Assembly (NCBI RefSeq): GCF_019583405.1
Contig: NZ_SZUU01000002.1
Coordinates: 248,001 to 312,000, forward strand
Direction of reading: 5' to 3'
DNA: 64,000 nucleotides
Source of the DNA: Bacteroides fragilis
GTDB taxonomy: Bacteria; Bacteroidota; Bacteroidia; Bacteroidales; Bacteroidaceae
The notes under the pieces were generated by a model that saw nothing but the letters and a program-made list of their open reading frames with translations, made no database searches and had not been told where the DNA came from. Position numbers and translations under genes: made by a program. Below, piece after piece: positions 1 through 9,181 of this stretch (position 1 is the first letter of the stretch; every line of letters starts with the position of its first letter).

Positions 1-1
1 C

Positions 2-481
2 AATTATTATATCCAACTTTTCGATTCTACCCTTGCCAACTGGGTAGGTGAACAACCGGGAGTATGCTCCATGGCAAAAACATGCGGACACGCCGGCGTA
101 ATGGAATTCAACGGAGATGTCTACTCATGTGACCATTTCGTGTTTCCGGAATTCAAACTGGGCAACATCTACAATCAAACTCTGGTAGAGATGATGTATA
201 GTGAACGCCAGACCTCTTTCGGACAAATGAAACAAAAGTCACTTCCCACCCAGTGTAAAGAGTGCGAATTTCTATTTGCCTGCAATGGTGAATGCCCCAA
301 AAATCGTTTTTGTCGCACAGCAAATGGTGAACCGGGGCTAAACTATCTGTGCAAAGGATATCATCAATTCTTCAGGCATGTGGCTCCTTATATGGATTTC
401 ATGAAAAACGAATTGATGAACCAACGGCCGCCGGCCAATGTGATGGACGCTATCAAAGAAAACAAATTGATCATAGATTAA
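2..481 (+). CDS. Anaerobic sulfatase-maturase-type radical SAM protein, C-terminal part (partial)
   Basis: The frame is open from base 2 with no start, so the gene begins before the window; the Met at base 71 is internal. What remains is a SPASM domain: Cys residues in CSMAKTCGHAG, VYSCDHF, CKECEFLFACNGECPKNRF and LNYLC would bind the two auxiliary [4Fe-4S] clusters. Anaerobic sulfatase maturases oxidise a Cys or Ser in sulfatases to formylglycine in the cytoplasm. The radical SAM CxxxCxxC core is outside the window, so the target (sulfatase or other peptide) cannot be confirmed. No sulfatase gene is seen in this window. Confidence 0.85.
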   Translation, partial: NYYIQLFDSTLANWVGEQPGVCSMAKTCGHAGVMEFNGDVYSCDHFVFPEFKLGNIYNQTLVEMMYSERQTSFGQMKQKSLPTQCKECEFLFACNGECPKNRFCRTANGEPGLNYLCKGYHQFFRHVAPYMDFMKNELMNQRPPANVMDAIKENKLIID

Positions 482-522
482 AATAGTAAAACAACGAATC
501 ATTCTAATTTTTTTATAAACTA

Positions 523-2688
523 ATGAACAGACTCAAACTTTACTTACTGGCGCTGACTGCGCTGGCCGTTTGTTCCGCAAAGGCGGACGAGGGTATGTGG
601 TTACTGCAATTGATGCAGCAACAACACTCTATTGATATGATGAAAAAACAAGGACTGAAACTTGAAGCACAAGACTTGTATAATCCCAACGGAGTCTCAC
701 TGAAAGATGCCGTAGGCATTTTCGGCGGAGGATGTACAGGCGAAATTATTTCACCGGAGGGGTTAATATTAACAAACCACCACTGTGGATACGCTTCCAT
801 CCAACAACATAGTTCTGTAGAACATGATTATCTGACAGATGGTTTTTGGGCAACCTCAAGAGACAAAGAATTGCCGACTCCAGGGCTGAAATTTACATTT
901 ATCGAACGTATAGAAGACATTACAGATATCGTAAATGCTAAAATAGCTGCTAAAGAAATCACTGAATCAGAATCATTCAGCAGTACATTTCTTAATAAAC
1001 TGGCTAAGGAGTTGTTTGAAAAGAGCGACTTGAAAGAGAAAAAAGGAATCGTTCCGCAAGCTTTGCCTTTTTACGCCGGAAATAAATTCTATATGTTCTA
1101 TAAGAAGGTATATCCGGACGTACGTATGGTAGCCGCTCCCCCTTCATCAATCGGTAAGTTCGGTGGTGAAACCGACAACTGGATGTGGCCACGCCATACC
1201 GGTGACTTTTCAATGTTCCGTATCTATGCTGACGCTAATGGAGAACCTGCAGAATACAATGCTTCCAATGTCCCCCTGAAAACCAAGAAACACCTGAACA
1301 TCTCTATCAAAGGGCTGAAAGAGGGAGATTATGCCATGATCATGGGATTCCCGGGAAGCACCAGCCGTTATCTCACCGTTTCGGAAGTGAAAGAACGCAT
1401 GGAGGCAAGCAATGCCCCCCGTATCCGTATCCGCGGAACCCGTCAGGACGTGTTGAAAGAAGCGATGAACGCCAGCGATAAAGTACGTATTCAATATGCC
1501 AATAAATATGCAGGTTCAAGCAACTATTGGAAGAACTCCATCGGCATGAACAAAGCTATCATCGATAACAATGTTTTGGGAACAAAAGCAGAACAGGAAG
1601 CTAAATTCGCTAAGTTTGCCAAAGAAAAAAATAATACCGACTACATGAATGTAGTGGCAAAGATCGACGAGGCTGTAGCTAAAACTTCTCCAATCAAATA
1701 TCAACAGACCTGTCTGACGGAAACATTTTTCGGCGGTATTGAATTCGGTAGCCCATTTATGGTAATGGACAAACTGAAAGAAGCATTGGAACAGAAAAAC
1801 GATTCAAGTATTGAAGCTAACATCAAAGTGCTGAAAGAGGTATTCAACGACATCCATAATAAAGACTATGATCACGAAGTAGACCGTAAAGTAGCCAAAG
1901 CCCTGTTGCCACTATACGCAGAAATGATTCCTGCCGAACAGCGCCCTGCCATCTACGATGTGATTGAGAAAGAGTATAAAGGCGACTACAATGCATACGT
2001 AGATGCAATGTACGATACTTCAATTTTGGCCAATCAGACAAACTTTGATAAATTCATCAAAAAACCGACTGTAAAAGCAATCGAAAAAGATATAGCCACT
2101 CAATATTCACGTGCCAAGTATGACAAATACACCAATCTGGCCGAACAAATGGGAAAATTGCCGGAAGAACTGGCTTTATTGCACAAAACATATATCCGCG
2201 GACTGGGTGAAATGAAATTGCCTGTACCATCTTATCCGGATGCCAATTTCACTATCCGCCTGACTTATGGCAACGTGAAGCCATATAGCCCGAAAGACGG
2301 TGTATATTATAAATACTACACAACAACCGACGGAATCCTTGAAAAAGAGAATCCGGAAGACCGTGAATTCGTAGTACCCGCCAAACTGAAAGAATTGATT
2401 GAGAAAAAAGACTTCGGACGCTATGCACTCCCCAATGGTGAAATGCCGGTTTGCTTCCTGTCTACCAATGACATCACAGGCGGTAACTCCGGAAGTCCGG
2501 TACTGAACGAGAACGGCGAATTGATCGGTTGTGCATTCGATGGTAACTGGGAATCACTGAGCGGTGACATCAATTTCGATAATAACCTGCAACGTTGTAT
2601 CAACCTGGACATCCGTTATGTACTCTTTATTCTTGAGAAGCTGGGAGGATGCGGACATTTGATTAACGAAATGACGATTGTTGAATAA
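523..2688 (+). CDS. S46 dipeptidyl-peptidase, DPP7-like
   Basis: A 721-aa exported serine exopeptidase that would remove N-terminal dipeptides from peptides in the periplasm. An N-terminal signal peptide (about residues 1-21) is followed by the chymotrypsin-like S46 fold. The triad is visible as His86 in LTNHHCGY, Asp228 in PRHTGDF and Ser656 in GGNSGSPV, each one residue offset from the published Porphyromonas gingivalis DPP11 triad. At position 674 (FDGNWE) it has Gly, the residue found in DPP7 enzymes that prefer hydrophobic P1 residues; the DPP11 Arg is absent. It overlaps the next S46 gene by one base (TAATG), so the two are probably translated together. Specificity is inferred from one residue. 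Confidence 0.92.
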   Translation: MNRLKLYLLALTALAVCSAKADEGMWLLQLMQQQHSIDMMKKQGLKLEAQDLYNPNGVSLKDAVGIFGGGCTGEIISPEGLILTNHHCGYASIQQHSSVEHDYLTDGFWATSRDKELPTPGLKFTFIERIEDITDIVNAKIAAKEITESESFSSTFLNKLAKELFEKSDLKEKKGIVPQALPFYAGNKFYMFYKKVYPDVRMVAAPPSSIGKFGGETDNWMWPRHTGDFSMFRIYADANGEPAEYNASNVPLKTKKHLNISIKGLKEGDYAMIMGFPGSTSRYLTVSEVKERMEASNAPRIRIRGTRQDVLKEAMNASDKVRIQYANKYAGSSNYWKNSIGMNKAIIDNNVLGTKAEQEAKFAKFAKEKNNTDYMNVVAKIDEAVAKTSPIKYQQTCLTETFFGGIEFGSPFMVMDKLKEALEQKNDSSIEANIKVLKEVFNDIHNKDYDHEVDRKVAKALLPLYAEMIPAEQRPAIYDVIEKEYKGDYNAYVDAMYDTSILANQTNFDKFIKKPTVKAIEKDIATQYSRAKYDKYTNLAEQMGKLPEELALLHKTYIRGLGEMKLPVPSYPDANFTIRLTYGNVKPYSPKDGVYYKYYTTTDGILEKENPEDREFVVPAKLKELIEKKDFGRYALPNGEMPVCFLSTNDITGGNSGSPVLNENGELIGCAFDGNWESLSGDINFDNNLQRCINLDIRYVLFILEKLGGCGHLINEMTIVE

Positions 2689-4856
2689 TGATGAAAAGAA
2701 ACTTATTATCTACTGCGTTTGCACTGATGGCATTGGCCGTCAGTGCTGACGAGGGAATGTGGATGCTGACTGACCTGAAAGCGCAGAATGAAGCTGCCAT
2801 GATGGATCTTGGGTTACAAATCCCCATAGAGGAAGTCTACAATCCTGATGGAATAGCTTTAAAAGATGCTGTTGTACATTTTGGAGGCGGATGCACCGGT
2901 GAAATCATCTCGGCGGAAGGATTGGTACTGACCAATCACCACTGTGGATACGGAGCAATTCAACAGCATAGTAGTGTAGATCACGACTATCTGACAAACG
3001 GATTCTGGGCAATGAACCGAAACGAAGAGTTACCCTGCAAAGGGCTGACAGTAACCTTCATCGACCGTATCTTGGACGTGACAACTTATGTAAACGAACA
3101 ACTTAAAAAGGATGACGATCCCAACGGCATCAATTATTTGTCTCCCAAATATCTGGCAACAGTTGCCGACCGGTTTGCAAAAGCAGAAAATATCCAAATC
3201 ACTCCGGCAACGCGTCTGGAACTGAAACCATTTTACGGAGGTAACAAATACTATCTATTTGTAAAGACAGTCTACAGTGACATTCGCATGGTAGGTGCCC
3301 CTCCTTCTTCGATCGGCAAATTTGGAGCTGATACCGACAACTGGATGTGGCCACGCCACACAGGAGACTTTTCTTTGTTCCGTATTTATGCAGACAAGAA
3401 CGGTCAGCCGGCTGAATATTCTAAAGACAATGTTCCTTTGCAAGTAAAAAAACATTTGACAATCAGCCTGGCAGGAGTTAAAGAGGGTGATTTTACATTC
3501 GTTATGGGATTTCCCGGACGCAACTGGCGCTACATGATTGCCGACGAAGTAAAAGAACGAATGCAAACAACCAACTTCATGCGCCACCACGTACGTGAAG
3601 CACGGCAGGCTGTACTGATGGAACAAATGCTGAAAGATCCGGCAGTACGCATACATTATGCAAGCAAATATGCTTCCTCCGCTAATTACTGGAAAAATGC
3701 CATCGGCATGAACGAAGGTCTGATCCGGCTGAAAGTATTGGATACCAAAGAAAAGCAACAAGAACAATTGTTGACAATGGGACGTGAGAAAGGCGATGAC
3801 TCATATCAAAAGGCTTTCGATGAGATACGCTCGATTGTAGCGCACCGTCATGATGCCATGTATCATCAGCAAGCCATCAGCGAAGCATTGGTAACGGCAC
3901 TCGATTTCATGAAAATCCCTTCAACTGACGGATTGAAAAAAGCACTTGAGAGCAAAAATGCAACAAAGATTAAAGAAGAAACCGATAAGCTGAAAGCAGA
4001 AGCGGATAAATATTTCGCATCTGTTCCATTTCCGGAAGTAGAACGACTCGTAGGAAAGAAAATGCTGGAAACCTATGCCGGATATATTCCGAAAGATCAG
4101 CAAATCGGTATTTTCAAAGTAATAGACAGCCGTTTTAAAGGAAACAAGGATGCCTTTATCAATGCTTGCTTCAAGTACTCGATCTTCGGTTCGAAAGAGA
4201 ACTTCAACAAGTTTATCGCTCACCCCACTCTTAACAAACTGGATAAAGACTGGATGGTTCTCTTTAAATATTCCATCACAGACGGACTGTTGAAAACGGC
4301 ACTCGCCATGAAGGATGCCAATAAGAACTATGATGCAGCTCATAAAGTATGGGTGAAGGGTATGATGGATATGCGTCAAGCTGCTGGTACGCCCATCTAC
4401 CCGGATGCAAATTCAACCCTGAGGTTAACTTATGGACAGGTATTGCCCTACGAGCCCGCCGACGGGACAGTATACAACTACTATACAACGCTGAAAGGGG
4501 TAATGCAAAAAGAAGATCCGGATAATTGGGAGTTCGTAGTACCTCAAAAGCTAAAACAACTGTATCATGCAAAAGACTTCGGACATTACGCGATGAAAAA
4601 CGGAGAAATGCCTGTTTGTTTCATTGTCAATACAGACAATACAGGAGGAAATTCCGGAAGCCCGGTATTCAATGGAAAAGGGCAATTGATCGGGACCGGA
4701 TTCGATCGTAACTATGAAGGTCTGACAGGAGACATTGCTTTCCGGCCTTCTTCACAACGTGCCGCAGTAGTAGACATCCGCTATACTCTATTTATTATTG
4801 ATAAGTATGCAGGTGCCTCACACATCATCAAGGAGCTGGATATTGTAGAAGAATAA
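2688..4856 (+). CDS. S46 dipeptidyl-peptidase, DPP11-like (Asp/Glu-specific)
   Basis: A 722-aa paralogue of the upstream protein, with signal peptide [20 protein letters not shown] and the same motifs ([25 protein letters not shown] with Ser656). It differs at the specificity residue: Arg674 in GFDRNYEGL is the equivalent of P. gingivalis DPP11 Arg673, known to select acidic P1 residues. Together the pair would release dipeptides ending in hydrophobic and in acidic residues. The start codon overlaps the upstream stop; a second ATG directly follows and could be the true start. A strong hairpin terminator follows the gene, so the two form a bicistronic unit. Confidence 0.92.
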   Translation: MMKRNLLSTAFALMALAVSADEGMWMLTDLKAQNEAAMMDLGLQIPIEEVYNPDGIALKDAVVHFGGGCTGEIISAEGLVLTNHHCGYGAIQQHSSVDHDYLTNGFWAMNRNEELPCKGLTVTFIDRILDVTTYVNEQLKKDDDPNGINYLSPKYLATVADRFAKAENIQITPATRLELKPFYGGNKYYLFVKTVYSDIRMVGAPPSSIGKFGADTDNWMWPRHTGDFSLFRIYADKNGQPAEYSKDNVPLQVKKHLTISLAGVKEGDFTFVMGFPGRNWRYMIADEVKERMQTTNFMRHHVREARQAVLMEQMLKDPAVRIHYASKYASSANYWKNAIGMNEGLIRLKVLDTKEKQQEQLLTMGREKGDDSYQKAFDEIRSIVAHRHDAMYHQQAISEALVTALDFMKIPSTDGLKKALESKNATKIKEETDKLKAEADKYFASVPFPEVERLVGKKMLETYAGYIPKDQQIGIFKVIDSRFKGNKDAFINACFKYSIFGSKENFNKFIAHPTLNKLDKDWMVLFKYSITDGLLKTALAMKDANKNYDAAHKVWVKGMMDMRQAAGTPIYPDANSTLRLTYGQVLPYEPADGTVYNYYTTLKGVMQKEDPDNWEFVVPQKLKQLYHAKDFGHYAMKNGEMPVCFIVNTDNTGGNSGSPVFNGKGQLIGTGFDRNYEGLTGDIAFRPSSQRAAVVDIRYTLFIIDKYAGASHIIKELDIVEE

Positions 4857-4860
4857 TAAA

Positions 4861-4905
4861 AAGACAGGGTACACTTATTTTCAAACGGTGTACCCTGTCT
4901 TTTTT
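4861..4905 (+). terminator. Rho-independent terminator after the S46 pair
   Basis: Fourteen-base arms (AAGACAGGGTACAC and GTGTACCCTGTCTT) pair perfectly around a 13-base loop and run into a T tract. Confidence 0.9.
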
Positions 4906-4971
4906 ATTATCAATGAAGTTTTTTCTCAGTTTCAGCATCTGACATGCTAAAACCTCATACAAACTCTTGTT

Positions 4972-5154
4972 CTATATAAAATCTTCTACCAAATACATTT
5001 CTTCAATTAGGTCTTCCATGGTCTGTTCCAGGTTTATTACCGCTTCTTCGGGTGAATCCCCATACGCATTACACTGCATATTCACAGTAAGCCAAGCATA
5101 ATAACCGCCATCGGATGTGCGCTCAAGCATATAATCAGTCTTATTCAATTTCAT
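4972..5154 (-). CDS. Small HicB-like protein (60 aa)
   Basis: This 60-residue protein has the look of a HicB/DUF1902-type partial RNase-H fold: a short beta hairpin (YMLERTSDGGYYAWL) followed by an acidic helix with the typical GDSPEEAVINLEQTM pattern. Its ATG overlaps the stop of the upstream glycosyltransferase (ATGA), which supports it as a real, coupled gene. HicB proteins are usually antitoxins of HicA; no HicA-like partner is visible here, so a toxin-antitoxin role is not supported. Function unknown. Confidence 0.7.
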   Translation of the reverse strand: MKLNKTDYMLERTSDGGYYAWLTVNMQCNAYGDSPEEAVINLEQTMEDLIEEMYLVEDFI

Positions 5155-6275
5155 ATCGGAAAATAATTAGTTAATGTAGGTACAGTGACAGCCGAGTGCT
5201 GATCAGCAAGTCGTTCAAGTTCTCCAATAATCTGACGTTCGCTGCTACGAACCCAACGAATAAATTCCCGGTTGGGAACATACGTTCCGGCAAAACGAAG
5301 CAACGACTCCAAATCGAAAGATTCGCCAATAATTCCGGCACCGGCCTGGCAGGCGTCATAAGCATTGCAATCCTGCTCAATATGAGCAGGAACCATCAGT
5401 ACAGGTTTGCCCAGATACATCGCCTCACAAATAGACTCAAAACCGGCCGTACTGGCATATGCTCTGCAACCGGCCATTCTATTAAGGAATTTCACATCAT
5501 CAATCTGATGAAAACTCAGTGTAGCATCCACTTTGGTCACCTCGTCAGCATCCTGTTTATCCCAGAAAAAGTGCATAGGAATTTCAGGATGCAAGGCATG
5601 GAAAGTCTCTACACTATCTGCAAAACCTGAGTTAACCATATATCCGTGGATGTAGTTACCCTGTTCCGGCTGAGTAGCGGTCACTTCCCTGCGAAGCAGA
5701 GGAGGAACAACGGTTATCCCTTCAGTCCGGTCCGATTCCATTTTACGAAAAGAGAGCGCCAACCGCCTGCTGGCGCGCAGACTCGTCATCCGTGTAAAAA
5801 AGCGCAACATGGAGAGTTGAATCACACTTTTTCGAGGAAACTCAAAGTGGTTGTGCAAAAACAGATATTGGTGTCCGATGCAAACATAAGGAACAGAGGG
5901 ACGGAAGAGTGCGTAGGTAAGTCCGGTCAGAAGTTCGTAGAAGTTGATCACAACTTCCGCCCCTGTTTCCTTAATGCGCTGATTGATATAACACATACTG
6001 CGAAAATATTCCGGTACATGTATCAGATTGTATGCAAAACTCTTTTTCAGATCAGCCCGTTTATTTTCGGCTGTAGGCAAAAAATTCGGACTGGTGAAAC
6101 GCCTTACCGGTGCCTGGATACTCCGGTTGAAAAAGCCGGGCAAGGTGCGTGACGAACTTTTACCGACAAGAACTTCCACTACCTGGTGCCCGTTACGTAA
6201 TAATATGTCTTCAAGGGTAATGGCCTGAGTGAAATGCCCTCTCCCCTCTCCTTGCACAATAAACAGAAATTTCAT
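5151..6275 (-). CDS. Glycosyltransferase of the GT-B/MurG-like type
   Basis: A 374-aa protein with no signal peptide or clear membrane segment. The N-terminus MKFLFIVQGEGRGHFTQAI matches the nucleotide-sugar glycosyltransferase GT-B fold (GxGHxxQ-like loop), and the C-terminal half has the donor-site signature ASTAGFESICEAMYLGKPVLMVPAHIEQ broken here as STAGFESICEAMYLGKP followed by EQDCNA, typical of COG1819-like enzymes. It overlaps both neighbours by four bases (ATGA), being translated between an LpxH-like phosphoesterase and the 60-aa HicB-like gene. The context suggests a role in cell-envelope glycolipid synthesis; the acceptor is unknown. Confidence 0.8.
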   Translation of the reverse strand: MKFLFIVQGEGRGHFTQAITLEDILLRNGHQVVEVLVGKSSSRTLPGFFNRSIQAPVRRFTSPNFLPTAENKRADLKKSFAYNLIHVPEYFRSMCYINQRIKETGAEVVINFYELLTGLTYALFRPSVPYVCIGHQYLFLHNHFEFPRKSVIQLSMLRFFTRMTSLRASRRLALSFRKMESDRTEGITVVPPLLRREVTATQPEQGNYIHGYMVNSGFADSVETFHALHPEIPMHFFWDKQDADEVTKVDATLSFHQIDDVKFLNRMAGCRAYASTAGFESICEAMYLGKPVLMVPAHIEQDCNAYDACQAGAGIIGESFDLESLLRFAGTYVPNREFIRWVRSSERQIIGELERLADQHSAVTVPTLTNYFPI

Positions 6276-7078
6276 GATGCTATTGTTATGGATATAGTTT
6301 GTTTTTCCTTATGATTATCTTCCTTCAGTAATCCACTATCAAAATAGCGGATAGTCCAGTTACCATCTTCATCTTCAGTAAGAGCCGAAAGTGTTTCTAC
6401 CCAGTCGCCTGAATTCAGATAATGGATATCTTCATAAAAAGTATTGGCAGGATGGTGAATATGACCGCATATCACGCCATCACACTTTTTAGCCCTTGCC
6501 AGGCCAACAAGCTCTTTTTCAAAATCAGAAATATAAGAAACGGCGGTCTTTACCCTATTCTTAATGGACTGGGAAAGGGAATAATAAGGTTTTCCCTGCT
6601 TCATTCTGCGGACATTGTATACCTTATTCAGCCATAACAGAAAAGTATATCCTGTGTCGCCCAACTTAGCCAGCCATTTCATTTGAGTAGTCACCGTATC
6701 AAAAATATCTCCATGCGTCACATAATAACGTCTGCCGTGGCTTTCGTAGATACAGTCTTTCACAATCCGGATATTATAAAAATTCAGAGGTGCCAGATTA
6801 TCCAGAAAATCATCATGATTACCACGAACATAAATCACTTGTGTCCCGAAATTCTCCATCATCTTCATTATTACTTTGAAGAAATCCGTATGTTTAGCTT
6901 TCCATTTACCCAAACCACTTTTCTGCAAATGCCATCCGTCAATGATATCACCATTCAGGATTAAGCGATCACAATTTATTGATTTCAGGAAGTGAGTGAC
7001 TTCCTCTGTCTTGGAGTGTTGAGTTCCCAGATGAATATCCGAGAGAACTACTGTGGGATAATACGTCCGTAAATGCAT
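6272..7078 (-). CDS. LpxH-like metallophosphoesterase (UDP-2,3-diacylglucosamine diphosphatase family)
   Basis: A 268-aa calcineurin-type phosphoesterase with all metal motifs: LSDIHLG (Asp14, His16), NGDIIDGW, RGNHDDF, THGDIF and GHIHHPA. The combination with the GDIIDGWHL segment is that of COG2908, which includes LpxH, the enzyme that cleaves UDP-2,3-diacylglucosamine to lipid X in lipid A synthesis. Several Bacteroidota paralogues of this family act on other substrates, so the exact reaction is not certain. It is the first gene of a minus-strand operon and overlaps the glycosyltransferase by four bases. Confidence 0.8.
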   Translation of the reverse strand: MHLRTYYPTVVLSDIHLGTQHSKTEEVTHFLKSINCDRLILNGDIIDGWHLQKSGLGKWKAKHTDFFKVIMKMMENFGTQVIYVRGNHDDFLDNLAPLNFYNIRIVKDCIYESHGRRYYVTHGDIFDTVTTQMKWLAKLGDTGYTFLLWLNKVYNVRRMKQGKPYYSLSQSIKNRVKTAVSYISDFEKELVGLARAKKCDGVICGHIHHPANTFYEDIHYLNSGDWVETLSALTEDEDGNWTIRYFDSGLLKEDNHKEKQTISITIAS

Positions 7079-7253
7079 AACTTTTGTTTTTTTCGTTACG
7101 CAAAGATCCCGTTTCCGGATTACAGGAGGATGAATGCAAGGTTACTATATGATGAACAAAATCGGGACTTCTCTGTTATTATAATAAAACAAATAACTAT
7201 ATTTGCCCCCTGTAAACGAGGGCTCTATATTTATCAAAAGAAAGGAAAAAATT

Positions 7254-7550
7254 ATGGAAAAATTCGAAGATTTAATACAGTCACAAAGTCCCGTTTTAGT
7301 AGATTTTTTTGCAGAATGGTGTGGACCTTGCAAAGCAATGAAGCCGATTCTTGAAGATCTGAAACAGCAGGTAGGCGAGAAAGCCCGTATTGTAAAAATC
7401 GATGTGGACACACACGAAGAGCTAGCTGTAAAATACAGAATTCAGGCTGTGCCGACTTTTATCCTTTTCAAAGAGGGAGCAGCTGTCTGGCGCCATTCCG
7501 GTATGATTCAAGCCAGCGAACTGAAAGGAGTTATTGAACAATACACATAA
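7254..7550 (+). CDS. Cytoplasmic thioredoxin
   Basis: A 98-aa thioredoxin with the active site WCGPC at residues 22-26 and the cis-Pro loop (QAVPTF). There is no signal peptide. The ATG at 7254 is preferred over an upstream in-frame ATG at 7203 because an AAGAAAGGAAAA purine-rich ribosome-binding region precedes it and the fold begins there. A good -7 element (TATATTTG, 7198-7205) lies upstream. It would reduce protein disulfides in the cytosol. It is followed after 9 bp by a second, exported thioredoxin and is probably cotranscribed with it. Confidence 0.9.
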   Translation: MEKFEDLIQSQSPVLVDFFAEWCGPCKAMKPILEDLKQQVGEKARIVKIDVDTHEELAVKYRIQAVPTFILFKEGAAVWRHSGMIQASELKGVIEQYT

Positions 7551-7559
7551 AAACAAAGA

Positions 7560-8027
7560 ATGAAGAAAGTATTATCATTAGTAGCTTTGGCCATGATCAG
7601 CACCATTATGTTTGCTGTAAACGATGGAGCCAAAGCAGATCAAAACAAAAAAGAGGCAAAGAGCGGTGAGGTTATCGTGATGAATAAAGAGATGTTTATC
7701 AACGATGTCTTTGATTACCAGAATTCAAAAGAGTGGAAATATAAAGGTGATAAACCTGCCATTATCGACCTGTATGCAGATTGGTGTGGTCCCTGCCGCA
7801 TGACAGCCCCGATTATGAAAGCGCTTGCTAAAGAATATGACGGAAAAATCGTAATATATAAGGTGAACGTGGATAAAGAAAAGGAACTGGCTGCACTATT
7901 CAATGCAACAAGTATTCCCCTCTTTGTATTTATCCCCATGGAAGGCGAACCTCAATTGTTCCGTGGAGCAGCAGATAAAGCCACTTATAAAAAAGCAATT
8001 GACGAGTTCTTGTTGAAACAGAAATAG
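7560..8027 (+). CDS. Exported thioredoxin-family protein
   Basis: A 155-aa protein with an N-terminal signal peptide (about residues 1-20, ending near MFAVNDGAKA) and a thioredoxin domain carrying DWCGPC (Cys76, Cys79) and the cis-Pro loop ATSIPLF. It would act in the periplasm, presumably kept reduced by a DsbD-type transporter; such a DsbD is encoded at 27555-29564 in this window. It forms a two-gene unit with the cytoplasmic thioredoxin and ends at a strong terminator. Confidence 0.88.
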   Translation: MKKVLSLVALAMISTIMFAVNDGAKADQNKKEAKSGEVIVMNKEMFINDVFDYQNSKEWKYKGDKPAIIDLYADWCGPCRMTAPIMKALAKEYDGKIVIYKVNVDKEKELAALFNATSIPLFVFIPMEGEPQLFRGAADKATYKKAIDEFLLKQK

Positions 8028-8047
8028 GACTGAATAAATTCAATAAT

Positions 8048-8087
8048 AAAAAAGGCATGGTTCCGTTGAGAAAACCATGCCTTTTTT
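8048..8087 (+). terminator. Rho-independent terminator after the thioredoxin pair
   Basis: Fifteen-base arms (AAAAAAGGCATGGTT and AACCATGCCTTTTTT) around a 10-base loop, with A and T tracts that let it work in both directions. Confidence 0.9.
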
Positions 8088-8261
8088 ATATACTGCCGTC
8101 TTTACTATCTTCCCCAAAAACGAATATCGAGTTATCAAGGAAACAATTATTCCCTACACCTAAGATCAGGACATAAAAGCCCTACTTATCTGATGTGTCT
8201 ACCCAACCATCTAATATTCAACAGTTTGTTTCTTTTATATTTTGCTATTAAAAGCCTGGAA

Positions 8262-8377
8262 TTAACACAGTGTTAAAGTTAGTCTTTTAACTGCAAAACA
8301 TTAGTTATTTGATAGCAAAGAACAAGCCTTTTGGCACTAAGAAAATAAAGTATCTCCTGATAAATTAACACTGTTAA
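8262..8377. repeat. Two TTAACA-type palindromes in a convergent intergenic gap
   Basis: The 320-bp stretch 8088-8408 between two convergent genes holds no convincing gene. It contains two related perfect palindromes: TTAACAC-A-GTGTTAA at 8262-8276 and TTAACA-C-TGTTAA at 8365-8377, 89 bp apart. They look like sites for a dimeric DNA-binding protein, but no promoter or adjacent gene start explains them. I see nothing else in this gap. Confidence 0.4.
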
Positions 8378-8408
8378 CGAGATTGGCAAAACATCTGTCA
8401 AAAACACA

Positions 8409-9044
8409 TTATTTAAAATATCCAACCGGATGATTCATCATCGGCATTTGAGTATCCTTTAATTTCAAAGCAATTTTGAGCCGTGCCAGATCCATCGATG
8501 CACGCGGGACTGTGGCCAAACGTGCAGCCGAACAGAACAACGAGATGTTTTGCGAAACAATCCCTGCATCCATAGCTCCCATCAATTGAACATGATTACT
8601 CTTCGCATCACCCAGCTTAGACAGATCACTGACCAGCACCAACGATACCGGCGCATTGTTGACAAAGGCCTGACCGCCGGCAACCGCAGAACGATGATCT
8701 CCCTCAGAAATCAAATTTAGCTTATGCCCTTTAGCATCATACAGGTAAGTTCCTTGCGGAAGCACCACATATATGTCGATATCCTGACGATTCATGGCTG
8801 ACGGAGCTGTACGTTTGCCTTCAGATGACCGATTAATACCATTGGCGGCCCAAAGTAAATCGGATAAATCGGCATTACTCAAAGCCTTCGAAGCATATTC
8901 ACGAGTAGAATGGCGTTCGGATAACGCCTTCATCAGCAGTCCGGTACGATTCATGTCGGGCTTGGGCAACTGAATCGTCCGGTCGGCAGCATAGGTTGCC
9001 ACCGACAAAAGCAGGAAACACACTAAAAACTGTAACTTTTTCAT
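8409..9044 (-). CDS. Exported SagB/ThcOx-like nitroreductase-family protein
   Basis: About 211 aa from the chosen start MKKLQFLVCFLL at 9044, which opens a clean signal peptide ending near TYAADRT; in-frame ATGs at 9050 and 9098 lie upstream. The flavin nitroreductase fold is indicated by ERHSTREYASKALS near the N-terminus (FMN-phosphate-binding Arg/Ser), NINRSS-like and TAPSAMNRQDI segments, and the dimer-helix QLMGAMDAGIVSQNI. It probably binds FMN and reduces a periplasmic substrate, unknown. It ends in PVGYFK, as many of this Bacteroides subgroup do. Confidence 0.82.
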   Translation of the reverse strand: MKKLQFLVCFLLLSVATYAADRTIQLPKPDMNRTGLLMKALSERHSTREYASKALSNADLSDLLWAANGINRSSEGKRTAPSAMNRQDIDIYVVLPQGTYLYDAKGHKLNLISEGDHRSAVAGGQAFVNNAPVSLVLVSDLSKLGDAKSNHVQLMGAMDAGIVSQNISLFCSAARLATVPRASMDLARLKIALKLKDTQMPMMNHPVGYFK

Positions 9045-9122
9045 AATCATGTATCTTTTTAAGTAAAGCACAAATATAAAAGAATCATCAGTCAACATCT
9101 TTATTTCAAAAGAAAATTTAAC

Positions 9123-9159
9123 AAAAAAGGCCTGTATCCCAAACCGGGCACAAGCCTTT
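9123..9159 (-). terminator. Terminator after the rubrerythrin gene
   Basis: On the minus strand AAAGGC...GCCTTTTTT forms a hairpin with an inner CCC/GGG pair and ends in a T tract, 23 bp past the rubrerythrin stop. Confidence 0.75.
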
Positions 9160-9181
9160 CTCTATAAATCATTTATGTAGA

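Noticed and set aside
3255..3767. 170-codon minus-strand open frame inside the DPP11-like gene
   Set aside because: It lies wholly within a well-supported S46 gene, has no recognisable domain and no ribosome-binding site.
4972..5154. HicAB toxin-antitoxin system
   Set aside because: Only a HicB-like protein is present; no HicA-like gene on either side, and the gene is coupled to a glycosyltransferase.
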